Shown here: piece by piece, positions 1-6,522 of the stretch
Layout: each line of letters starts with the position of its first letter
Position numbering within the stretch: the first letter of the stretch is position 1
Assembly: GCA_025058955.1 (NCBI GenBank)
Contig: JANXDV010000019.1
Span: 1 to 14,992 of the forward strand
Reading direction: 5' to 3'
Origin: Archaeoglobaceae archaeon
Lineage (GTDB): Archaea > Halobacteriota > Archaeoglobi > Archaeoglobales > Archaeoglobaceae
Length of the DNA stretch: 14,992 nt
Position numbers and translations under genes: made by a program
Notes under the pieces: model-generated
Databases searched by the model: none
The model's input: only the letters and a program-made list of their open reading frames with translations
What the model was told of the DNA's origin: nothing

Positions 1-262
1 CTTTTTCTGATCCATGGGTGTAATTGAAGAATTTATTTAAATACTTTTTTAAATTTATTTGCAACTCTATATTTCCAAAATTTTTTTCCTAAGCTCTGCA
101 GACGAGATTGAGAACTCAAAAGCTCTTAAATACTTAAGTTCTGAAATTTAAGAAGTGTTACTAAATCAAAAACTCTTATTTTCAATCAAATTCATTTTCT
201 ATATGCAAGCAAATAGCAAAATGCTTATATATTGCGACATCTTAGCATATATTGGTGAGAGC
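1..262. other. AT-rich non-coding upstream region
   Basis: No convincing gene is seen here. The region is strongly AT-rich and contains a 7-bp inverted repeat (125-131 with 146-152) that may be chance in such sequence. An open frame runs in from 155, but its first 36 codons lack signal-peptide or coding character. The supported start of that frame is the ATG at 263, so the segment is best read as the promoter and leader region of the halocin-like gene. Confidence 0.5.
224..233 (+). promoter_or_regulatory. TATA box for the halocin-like gene
   Basis: CTTATATATT lies about 35 bases before the ATG at 263, the spacing expected of an archaeal TATA box with a short leader. A GGTGAG ribosome binding site follows at 254-259, five or so bases before the ATG. 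Together they select the ATG at 263 over the earlier in-frame start at 155. Confidence 0.55.
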
Positions 263-1194
263 ATGGCAGTGGTTAGGAGATTAATTGGTCTTTTTCTGAT
301 TTTAGTCATGCTCGGTAGCATTGTAAGCCCAGCGATGGCTAAAAAGAAACTTTCAGTGAATGCGAAGAAATAAAGCTGAAAAGAATCGTTGAAGTAGAGA
401 TGATGAATGGAAGAAAGATTTTAAAAATCACAGAGGTGAATCAAAGTCTAAGCAAATGGTTCCAGTTTAGCAATCAAAGCCTTTGCGAATATGGAAGCTG
501 TTCATCTTTGGATTACAAATTTGAAATGAAAGAAGTCTACAATAGCTCTTTGAATGGAAAAAAGCTTGTTTTAATTGAAGCAAGAGTTTACAATGAAAGC
601 AGTAGTTTTGAATTCAAAATTTTAAGCTACTTCGCTGAAACCGCTTTATACAACTTCAGCTTGATAACAAGAATTATTAGAATTGATGAAGAGAATTACT
701 TCTCCACCGCAATTAATCTCGCTCCAAAAGAGAATAAATTGGCTCCTTTTGCAGATCTTATTGAAATAAAAAGCAAGGCTAAGCTTTCAGAGCACTATAG
801 AATTTTGGCTGAAGTTCTTAATGAAATTAGAAAGAAAGATGAGACGAGCTGGGTTTGGAATAAAGCGAAGAATGAGCTTGGTTATCTTAGCAGAGTCTTA
901 GAGAAGAATTTGACAAATTACAACGTTGAAGGAAGAGGAAATGCATTTGTTATGGACTTAAACTGGAATTCTCTGCTCTGCGACGCTTGTAAATGGCTTA
1001 TAACTCAATTATGCTCCGGAGCTATAAGCAGAGGTTGCTTAGTAGGATGCATATCTCTCTGTAGTAGAATTCCACATCCAATTGGAATTGTAGCTTGCAG
1101 TGGGATCTGTTACGTTTTGTGCAGATATTCTACAAAGGAACTCTGTGAAAGTCCAAGTGATCTCATCTGTAAGCGTGCGGGTTATTGCGGGTGA
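263..1194 (+). CDS. Secreted halocin C8-like Cys-rich precursor, apparent frameshift
   Basis: Probable secreted antimicrobial precursor (archaeocin). The ATG at 263 opens a classic signal peptide: MAVVRR, a hydrophobic core, then SPAMA as a cleavage site near residue 26. That frame stops at 371-373. Reading continues coherently in the -1 frame from the A-run at 341-345, giving KKETFSECEEIK and on to the stop at 1192-1194. One extra A would give a 310-residue protein. The final 73 residues (nucleotides 973-1191) hold 12 Cys arranged C-x2-C-x7-C at the front, a C-x7-C pair in the middle, and CKRAGYCG at the end. Halocin C8, as I remember it, has C-x2-C-x7-C, C-x7-C and ends CNRAGLC, cut from a precursor of about 283 residues whose N-terminal part gives immunity. 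The middle region (residues 27-237) is polar with several N-x-S sequons and is unrecognised; it could be leader or immunity domain. The frameshift may be a sequencing error, a mutation or recoding. The family call is strong, the activity is inferred. Confidence 0.75.
341..346 (+). other. Homopolymer frameshift site in the halocin-like gene
   Basis: The stretch AAAAAG follows the signal-peptide codons. Read as AAA AAG in the signal-peptide frame it resembles a -1 slippery site; with six A instead of five the signal peptide and the mature protein fall into one frame. No start codon exists between the stop at 340-342 in the downstream frame and the ATG at 400, so the downstream part would otherwise lack a secretion signal. 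Confidence 0.6.
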
Positions 1195-1200
1195 GCTTTT

Positions 1201-1668
1201 ATGAAGTTCTCTAAGAGGGATCTAATCGGAATCATTCTCTCCTTCCTCTTTTTATCTACTTCCGCATTCGCATTTGCAATTGATTCCGCCTTACTTAACT
1301 TAGCCCTCGCCTCCTTAATACTTTTCTTCTTAACTCTACTAATTCTCGCTCTCTGGGATCTCTTTGCTAAAAGCAGATTCAGCTTCACCGCTCTTGCCTT
1401 TATCTTAGTCTTCATATTGCTCTTCACATCGATACCACAGATCTTTCTACTCATTCTCTTCTTCTCTCTCATAGCTTTCGACATTGCAAAGCTCAGAAGT
1501 TTTAAAGCGTTCATTTATTACTCCCTTGCCATAGTTCTTTTTGCAATCTTCTGGCAACTCGCCGAGATTTTTGAAGAATATGGAATTCTATTTGAAGCTA
1601 TTGCAGTCGTCTCTTTTGCATTCTTTGCTTTCTACTATCCATTTTTAAAGGTTAGAAGAGCGGTTTAG
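1201..1668 (+). CDS. Small polytopic membrane protein, candidate immunity or export factor
   Basis: A 155-residue, highly hydrophobic protein with about five to six membrane segments (roughly residues 8-26, 29-52, 63-78, 79-95, 104-122, 129-147) and few charged residues, the charges falling in short loops and at the KVRRAV C-terminus. No family is recognised. Its GGGTGAG ribosome binding site (1189-1195) spans the stop codon of the halocin-like gene six bases upstream, so the two are almost certainly co-transcribed and translationally coupled. That position is typical of bacteriocin immunity proteins, but nothing in the sequence itself proves the role; it could also aid export or be unrelated. 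Confidence 0.7.
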   Translation: MKFSKRDLIGIILSFLFLSTSAFAFAIDSALLNLALASLILFFLTLLILALWDLFAKSRFSFTALAFILVFILLFTSIPQIFLLILFFSLIAFDIAKLRSFKAFIYYSLAIVLFAIFWQLAEIFEEYGILFEAIAVVSFAFFAFYYPFLKVRRAV

Positions 1669-1684
1669 AGTTTTCGAATCTTCT

Positions 1685-1697
1685 ACTCTCTTTTTTG
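1685..1697 (+). terminator. T-rich terminator
   Basis: A pyrimidine-rich run with six consecutive T follows the stop at 1668 by about 20 bases. Archaeal termination generally needs only such a T-run, so this plausibly ends the halocin-like operon before aspS. Confidence 0.35.
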
Positions 1698-1776
1698 TCA
1701 ATAATTTGATAAATAAAGAGCTTGCAGGAGCACTTCTATACTTCTGCTTGCCATTGTGCTTTACTCAAAATTTCGA

Positions 1777-1788
1777 TTTTTAAAATAT
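1777..1788 (+). promoter_or_regulatory. TATA box for aspS
   Basis: TTTTAAAATATT lies about 40 bases before the ATG at 1826 but only about 10 before the alternative GTG at 1796. A transcript starting ~25 bases downstream of it would exclude the GTG, which supports the ATG start. Confidence 0.5.
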
Positions 1789-1825
1789 TACGATAGTGTT
1801 AAAAACTCTCCAACCTTTTCCTTTT

Positions 1826-3106
1826 ATGCGTTCTACAGAGATCACACCAGAGAAGGATGGAGAGCAAGTTAAGGTCGCAGGTTGGGTTCATGAAGTTAGG
1901 GATCTTGGTGGACTCGTTTTCATAGTCCTAAGGGATCGTGAAGGCTTCTTGCAGATCACACTACCGAAAAAGGTGATTGAGCGTGAGACTTTCAATAGGG
2001 CAAGAAAGATCAGCAGAGAGAGTGTTATAAAGGTTGAAGGAGTAGTTAAGAAAGAAGAAAAGGCTCCAAATGGCTTTGAAATAATTCCAAAGACAATTGA
2101 AGTTTTAAACGAAAGTTTAGCTCCTTTGCCATTAGAGGTGACCGAGAAAGTTCCTGCTGATCTCGATACGAGGCTTGATAACAGGTTTATAGATCTTAGA
2201 AGACCAAAGATCAATGCGATCTTCAGAATTAAGAGCCAAGTAGTGCGAAGCATAAGAGAGTTCCTTTACGAGGAGGGATTTATAGAAGTTCAAACACCAA
2301 AGATCGTTTCCACTGCTACAGAAGGTGGAACGGAGCTTTTTCCAATAAGCTACTTTGAGAAGGAAGCCTTTCTAAATCAGAGCCCACAGCTATACAAGCA
2401 AATTATGATGTCCGCTGGTTTTGAAAAAGTCTTTGAAATTGGTCCAATCTTTAGAGCGGAGGAGCACAACACGACAAGACATCTGAATGAAGCAACTTCC
2501 ATCGATATAGAAATGAGCTTCACAGATCACGAAGGAGTTATGAAAATTCTGGAGAGATTAATAGCGAGAGTTTATGCAGATGTGCTCGAGAAGTGTGGAA
2601 AATTCCTCCAGATTCTTGAATTAAATCTTGAAGTTCCAAAAATTCCATTTCCGAGAATTAGCTATAGTTCCGCATTAGAAATCGTAAGAAGATCGCGAGA
2701 AATTCCTTGGGGAGAAGATCTCGACCTTCAAGCTCTTAAAATTCTTGGTGCAGAAATTGGTGGTTTATATTTCATAACTGATTGGCCCACAAAGATCAAG
2801 CCATTCTACGTTATGACATTTGAAGATGAAAGGATCAGCAAGAGCTTTGACTTAATGCATGGCTATATAGAGCTTGCAAGTGGAGCTCAAAGAGAGCATA
2901 GATACGAAAGGCTTGTTGAGAACATAAAAGCCAAAGGATTACATCCGGAGAGCTTTGAGTTCTACCTAAAGGCATTCCGCTACGGCATGCCACCGCATGC
3001 TGGTTGGGGACTTGGGCTTGAGAGACTTTTAATGGCTATGCTCAATTTGGGTAATATAAGGGAAGCGATGCTTTTCCCAAGAGATCGAACAAGAATTTCT
3101 CCATGA
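1826..3106 (+). CDS. aspS: Aspartyl-tRNA synthetase, archaeal type (probably non-discriminating)
   Basis: Class IIb synthetase charging tRNA-Asp, and probably tRNA-Asn, with aspartate in the cytoplasm. From the ATG at 1826 it is 426 residues, close to the ~430-440 of archaeal AspRS. The N-terminal OB fold carries AGWVHEVRDLGG. The catalytic domain shows motif 1 (GFIEVQTPKI), motif 2 (FRAEEHNTTRHLNE, Arg about residue 210), the QSPQLYKQ flipping-loop region and motif 3 (GLGLERLL, about 395-402). It ends FPRDR-RISP as archaeal forms do. Residues His22 and Pro81 stand where the discriminating Thermococcus kodakarensis enzyme has Trp26 and Lys85; His/Pro is the non-discriminating pair as I recall it. 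An in-frame GTG at 1796 would add ten residues but is too close to the TATA box. The gene stands alone between two atypical units. Confidence 0.95.
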   Translation: MRSTEITPEKDGEQVKVAGWVHEVRDLGGLVFIVLRDREGFLQITLPKKVIERETFNRARKISRESVIKVEGVVKKEEKAPNGFEIIPKTIEVLNESLAPLPLEVTEKVPADLDTRLDNRFIDLRRPKINAIFRIKSQVVRSIREFLYEEGFIEVQTPKIVSTATEGGTELFPISYFEKEAFLNQSPQLYKQIMMSAGFEKVFEIGPIFRAEEHNTTRHLNEATSIDIEMSFTDHEGVMKILERLIARVYADVLEKCGKFLQILELNLEVPKIPFPRISYSSALEIVRRSREIPWGEDLDLQALKILGAEIGGLYFITDWPTKIKPFYVMTFEDERISKSFDLMHGYIELASGAQREHRYERLVENIKAKGLHPESFEFYLKAFRYGMPPHAGWGLGLERLLMAMLNLGNIREAMLFPRDRTRISP

Positions 3107-3109
3107 ATT

Positions 3110-3156
3110 AGTTGAGTTCACAGAAATATGCTCAACTTAAATTCCGCTTATTTTTT
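3110..3156 (+). terminator. Hairpin plus T-run after aspS
   Basis: A 7-bp inverted repeat, AGTTGAG (3110-3116) with CTCAACT (3131-3137), starts four bases after the aspS stop and is followed by a run of six T at 3151-3156. It could terminate aspS transcription. The rest of the gap to 3256 is AT-rich and shows nothing else. Confidence 0.4.
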
Positions 3157-3255
3157 GAGAAAAAGTCATTTCTACACAAATTTTCTCCAAAAAGGTATTT
3201 GTTAATAATTAAATTTTTGACACAACCAGTTTTAAATCATGATAAAGAGCGTTAA

Positions 3256-3265
3256 CTTTATATAT
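3256..3265 (+). promoter_or_regulatory. TATA box for the 3297-6153 unit
   Basis: CTTTATATAT lies about 35 bases before the TTG at 3297. A run of six G followed by TG (3285-3292) forms a strong ribosome binding site 4-5 bases before that TTG. Confidence 0.5.
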
Positions 3266-3296
3266 TCTTTATCAGTATAATTTTGGGGGGTGTGCT

Positions 3297-3913
3297 TTGA
3301 GACCTCTACTGTTGGGGTTGTTTTTCTCTCTTGTAGGCTTTGTCCTATGGTGTTTTTCAGTTTTTTAGCTGTCTTTGCAAAGGTAACTGGAACTGGAAAT
3401 GCTTGGAGCTCAATCTTTCTTGTAACTTTTGGCATTCTTTTCTTCTTCAGCTTGCCAATTGGTGCAATCTTTGATTTTTCGAAAAAATGGACTAAGCTGC
3501 GCTATTTAGGTTATGCGCTGATATTTTTTGCCATAATTCTCTGGGTTGGAGCACTTTCACATGAAATCGGCGAGAAAGCCAGTGATCCGATGCCGATAAA
3601 GATCAGGGGTTTGAACATAGTAAAGGAGGGACCATATGCGGAATACGTCTCGGCATATTCAATTCCTCCATTAACTGCACAGTATGGCGAGTTTAGTTTG
3701 GACATTTCAGTGGTTTATTTCAGACCAATAATGGGTCCAGAAAGTGTAGAATTGCAGGAAATCAGCGTATTAACAAATGGTTTTGAGCTAAAGGACGTTA
3801 AGCCTTCGCTACCATTTAGAGTAGGCGATTCTACACTCACATTCACGTTAACCCTTAAGGGACCACAAGAAGGATTTGAAGGACCAATTACCCTAAAAAT
3901 CAGCTTAAGTTGA
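3297..3913 (+). CDS. Unknown membrane-anchored protein, apparent frameshift
   Basis: Unrecognised protein. The G-rich ribosome binding site points to the TTG at 3297, which opens MRPLLLGLFFSLVGFVLW, a good membrane helix, but hits a stop at 3366-3368 right after a run of six T (3361-3366). One extra T joins it to the downstream frame ending at 3913, giving 205 residues. The longest open frame instead begins at a GTG (3290) inside the ribosome binding site and yields an implausible N-terminus (MCFETSTVG). The joined protein has about three membrane helices, an Asp/Lys-rich loop (FDFSKKW), then a ~110-residue C-terminal domain (SHEIGEK onward) with alternating hydrophobic residues suggesting a beta-sandwich outside the membrane. 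Its TGA overlaps the possible TTG start of the nuclease fusion (TTGA at 3910-3913), so they form one transcription unit and may act together. Confidence 0.65.
3360..3368 (+). other. Homopolymer frameshift site in the membrane protein gene
   Basis: GTT TTT TAG in the frame of the TTG start becomes GTT TTT TTA GCT if the T-run has seven instead of six T, restoring one continuous protein. A membrane-helix N-terminus lies on one side and the family-like remainder on the other. Confidence 0.55.
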
Positions 3914-3918
3914 AAAAC

Positions 3919-6153
3919 ATGGAAGTAAAGCCCTCTCAGCTAATAAAAAATGCGGAAGAGATTAGAAGAGCTGAAAAAGCTCTGAATGAATTATATTATG
4001 ATAATAAAGAAAAAATGATGATATTGCAGACTTGCAACCAACATTTGCCTAAGATTAAGAAAAAGACACATAGGGGACAATTGAAGATCTTGGCATTCTC
4101 TGATTATAGAACGCAGAGAATCGATGAGCTAATACATTTTTTAAAGCATCTTGAAGAAAAACCTGACCTGATAATTTATGCTGGCGATGATGTGGATAGG
4201 TTCGCTCCTTTACCAGAAAAATTACTCCGTGAAGAGATTCAGAAGTATTTCCGTTACACCGATAATCTTGAGTTGATGAGTGTCGTGATTTCAGACGGGC
4301 GAAGCAGTTACAGTTCTCGTTACGATTATATCCTTCGACTACCTAAAAATACAGATGAAGACAAGGCTAAAAGCAGAATTTTCGAAATTATAGAATTTAT
4401 TGATAAAATTTATAATAAACTTTGTGAAAACAAAAAATTGCTCAAAGAAGATTTGGGAGAATTAATTGCAAAATATTCAACTTTTCAATTAATGCGAAAG
4501 AGAACTGAAGTAGGAATAACGGAGATAGTAGATAGTAGTATGGGAACCACCATAATATTCTTGCGTGAAGACGCTTCGGGTAGTTATAGTCATTATCTCC
4601 GTTTGGGTTATTTTGATCTTTACGAATCGTTCAAACTTAAACCTTCCATTAATGTTAAAAAGTTCGGTGAAGATCGTGATTATTCTTACTTCCATGTTTC
4701 CGTAGGTGAGCCGAAACGCAATTTATTCGAGGAATTGGCGAGCTATGCAAAATATGGGCTACTTGCAATAATAGGCAACGATAATAATTTTGCTGACAGA
4801 TTTCGGATTTATGGTAAGAAGGTTTACGAAATTCATAACACTTGGATCGAGATAGGCTCAGTTCTTATCATTGGAATTGAAGGATCTACATGCGGAATGG
4901 GACCTTCTGGCAATTACAGTGAGGGAAGCGTGAGGTTAAGACTTGAATTAGCACGAAAGTTCTCTGGGGATAAGAAGCTGTTGATAGTATCTCACTCGCC
5001 TCCAAGAGGTGTGCTGGATAGAGCTATGCGCTTTGGTGAAGCGAGTGTTGGTAGTCTGGCGCTGAGAGATTTTCTGGAGGAGAGCAAAAATATTACGCTT
5101 GTTGTTTGCGGGCATGTGCATAGGTGTGGTGGGAAGAATGAGAAAATCAACAATGCAACAATTGTAAACGTAAGCTCACATGACGATCCATTTAGTAGGG
5201 CAAACTTAGCATGGATTGTTCTGGATTGGAATGGAGAAGTCAAAGAGATAAAGTGGTTTAAATTGCCTTCACTTGTAGAAACGATCTTGAAAGAATATAA
5301 AGGTGAAGAAAGGTCCCTTCTCCTTCAAAAAGAAATTGGACTTTCAAAAAATGAAGCAATAACTCTTGTGATAGCTTATCACAAGCATGGCAATAGATTG
5401 CTCGAAGATCTTCCAGAATTGGCTAATATCAAGTATCGCTACGGATTTTGGTGGAGTAGTGTGTTTAAACTCTACGATTATGGTGTTAAAACGCCTGAAT
5501 CGATAACTAAAACTGTCTACGAAAAAATTCTTAGAGATAGCAGTGGACTTGAAAAAATTCAAGTAGAAAAAGCATATATTAAGATACTAAGAGAAAGAGA
5601 AAAAGGGATATACTTATTCAGCCCAATTCCAATTCCAGATCTCGAGCGGATCGTTATCTTTGACACTGAATACAGTGGGAGCACTGGAGTTCTTTATGGA
5701 TTTCTGGATATAGAATCTGGCGAATTCAAACAGTTCTGGTTTGATGAAAAACCTAAAGCAAAAGAATATCTTCAAAATAAGCTTAACAAGATCTTTGTGC
5801 ATTGGGGCGGTTCAGACAAGTTTATACTTCAGAAAGATCTTTGTTTTCAGGTTTCAACTCTTGATTTGTTATATTTTGTTCAAAAAAGCCTTATAGCTCC
5901 CATATCCTCTGCAACTCTCCGTGAGGTTCATGACGTTTTGTATGGTGTGTTGGAGGACGAATTCTGGAAACACTCTTTCTATGAGATGGATGGGTTTTAT
6001 AAACTCATGTTGTGCAACAGAATTCTTAGAGAACCAAGTGATGCAGAAGCTCGAGAAAAACTTGCATCTGCAAATAAAGCAGACATTTTAGCATTAAAAC
6101 ATATAATCGAGAAAATCGGGCAAATCAATAGCGGTATTGAACTTAAAATGTAA
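3919..6153 (+). CDS. Metallophosphoesterase / HhH-like / RNase H-like DEDD nuclease fusion
   Basis: A 744-residue cytoplasmic protein joining two nuclease-type domains; I know no characterised homologue of this layout. The N-terminal half is a calcineurin-like phosphoesterase: FSDYR (Asp62, with Arg64 where DxH has His), AGDDVD (Asp90, Asp93), GNDN (287-288, where GNH[DE] is usual), SHSPP (His358) and GHVH (398-401). About 190 residues are inserted between the second and third motifs, far more than usual. Residues ~455-575 are helical and include LYDYGVKTPESIT, like a helix-hairpin-helix. The C-terminal domain resembles RNase_H_2/YprB DEDD exonucleases: FDTEYSG (Asp582, Glu584), HWGGSDKFIL (His628, Asp633), STLDLLY (Asp649) and NKADILAL (Asp722). 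A TTG at 3910 overlapping the upstream stop is an alternative start. Neither start has a good ribosome binding site, so coupling to the membrane protein gene is likely. A role in DNA/RNA repair or defence is only an inference. Confidence 0.8.
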   Translation: MEVKPSQLIKNAEEIRRAEKALNELYYDNKEKMMILQTCNQHLPKIKKKTHRGQLKILAFSDYRTQRIDELIHFLKHLEEKPDLIIYAGDDVDRFAPLPEKLLREEIQKYFRYTDNLELMSVVISDGRSSYSSRYDYILRLPKNTDEDKAKSRIFEIIEFIDKIYNKLCENKKLLKEDLGELIAKYSTFQLMRKRTEVGITEIVDSSMGTTIIFLREDASGSYSHYLRLGYFDLYESFKLKPSINVKKFGEDRDYSYFHVSVGEPKRNLFEELASYAKYGLLAIIGNDNNFADRFRIYGKKVYEIHNTWIEIGSVLIIGIEGSTCGMGPSGNYSEGSVRLRLELARKFSGDKKLLIVSHSPPRGVLDRAMRFGEASVGSLALRDFLEESKNITLVVCGHVHRCGGKNEKINNATIVNVSSHDDPFSRANLAWIVLDWNGEVKEIKWFKLPSLVETILKEYKGEERSLLLQKEIGLSKNEAITLVIAYHKHGNRLLEDLPELANIKYRYGFWWSSVFKLYDYGVKTPESITKTVYEKILRDSSGLEKIQVEKAYIKILREREKGIYLFSPIPIPDLERIVIFDTEYSGSTGVLYGFLDIESGEFKQFWFDEKPKAKEYLQNKLNKIFVHWGGSDKFILQKDLCFQVSTLDLLYFVQKSLIAPISSATLREVHDVLYGVLEDEFWKHSFYEMDGFYKLMLCNRILREPSDAEAREKLASANKADILALKHIIEKIGQINSGIELKM

Positions 6154-6396
6154 AGCAAGCGCAGGAGAATAGCGGAAACTTCAGCTATGGTAAACCTCCT
6201 CACGCATCTAAGCTTTGAAAGTATCCTTATCCGATCTTCTCGAGAGTCTACTCAGCTTTTTTAGAAATGGCGTGAAATAAAAAATTCGACTGAAAAGATA
6301 GATTTACCGTTTCAAAACAACTCAAAAAGCTGAAGAAGTCGCAAAACTATTGGAAGAGACTCAATGAAATTCTGTGCTTTTAGCTATATTAATAGC
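6154..6396. other. Non-coding gap between the fusion gene and tRNA-Asp
   Basis: Nothing convincing is seen. A 21-codon open stretch (6302-6367), hydrophilic and Lys/Glu-rich, lacks a good start codon and may be chance or the tail of a lost gene. No copy of the tRNA 3' end that would mark an attachment site was found in it. Confidence 0.4.
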
Positions 6397-6470
6397 GCCC
6401 GGGCCGGGATTTGAACCCGGGGCGTGGGCTCGACAGGCCCACATGTTGGGCCGGACTACACCACCCGGGC
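6397..6470 (-). tRNA. tRNA-Asp (GTC)
   Basis: A 74-base cloverleaf on the minus strand: acceptor GCCCGGG/CCCGGGC (7 perfect pairs), four-pair D stem GTGT/ACAT, anticodon stem TGGGC/GCCCA with loop CTGTCGA (anticodon GTC, Asp), variable loop CGCC, T stem CCGGG/CCCGG with loop TTCAAAT. No CCA is encoded. No intron is seen. It lies 52 bases downstream of gltX on the same strand but has its own TATA box, and near aspS whose product charges it. Confidence 0.96.
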
Positions 6471-6491
6471 TTGAAGGCATTAAGGCTGAAG

Positions 6492-6506
6492 ATTTTTAAA
6501 TTTTTG
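6492..6506 (-). promoter_or_regulatory. TATA box for tRNA-Asp
   Basis: On the minus strand AAAAATTTAAAAATC is centred about 28 bases before the tRNA 5' end, the expected spacing for direct initiation at the mature end or a few bases before it. Confidence 0.55.
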
Positions 6507-6522
6507 CACTTCTTTTTGGTGA

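Noticed and set aside
125..152. 7-bp inverted repeat upstream of the halocin-like gene as an operator
   Set aside because: The arms are purely AT-rich apart from one pair and the repeat is far upstream of the TATA box; chance is likely.
1182..1514. Minus-strand 110-codon open frame, Lys/Ala-rich
   Set aside because: It is antisense to the hydrophobic membrane protein at 1201-1668; its composition is the mirror of Leu/Phe-rich codons and it lacks a promoter or ribosome binding site.
3107..3290. Search for a tRNA-Asp 3'-end repeat (attachment site) at the far edge of the fusion-gene unit
   Set aside because: No match to the T-arm or acceptor sequence was seen in this gap, so no integrated element can be delimited.
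3290..3346. GTG at 3290 as start of the membrane protein
   Set aside because: It lies inside the G-rich ribosome binding site and gives a polar, Cys-rich N-terminus; the TTG at 3297 in another frame is better placed.
6302..6367. Short hydrophilic open stretch before tRNA-Asp as a gene remnant
   Set aside because: Only 21 codons, no usable start codon and no recognised family; chance cannot be excluded.
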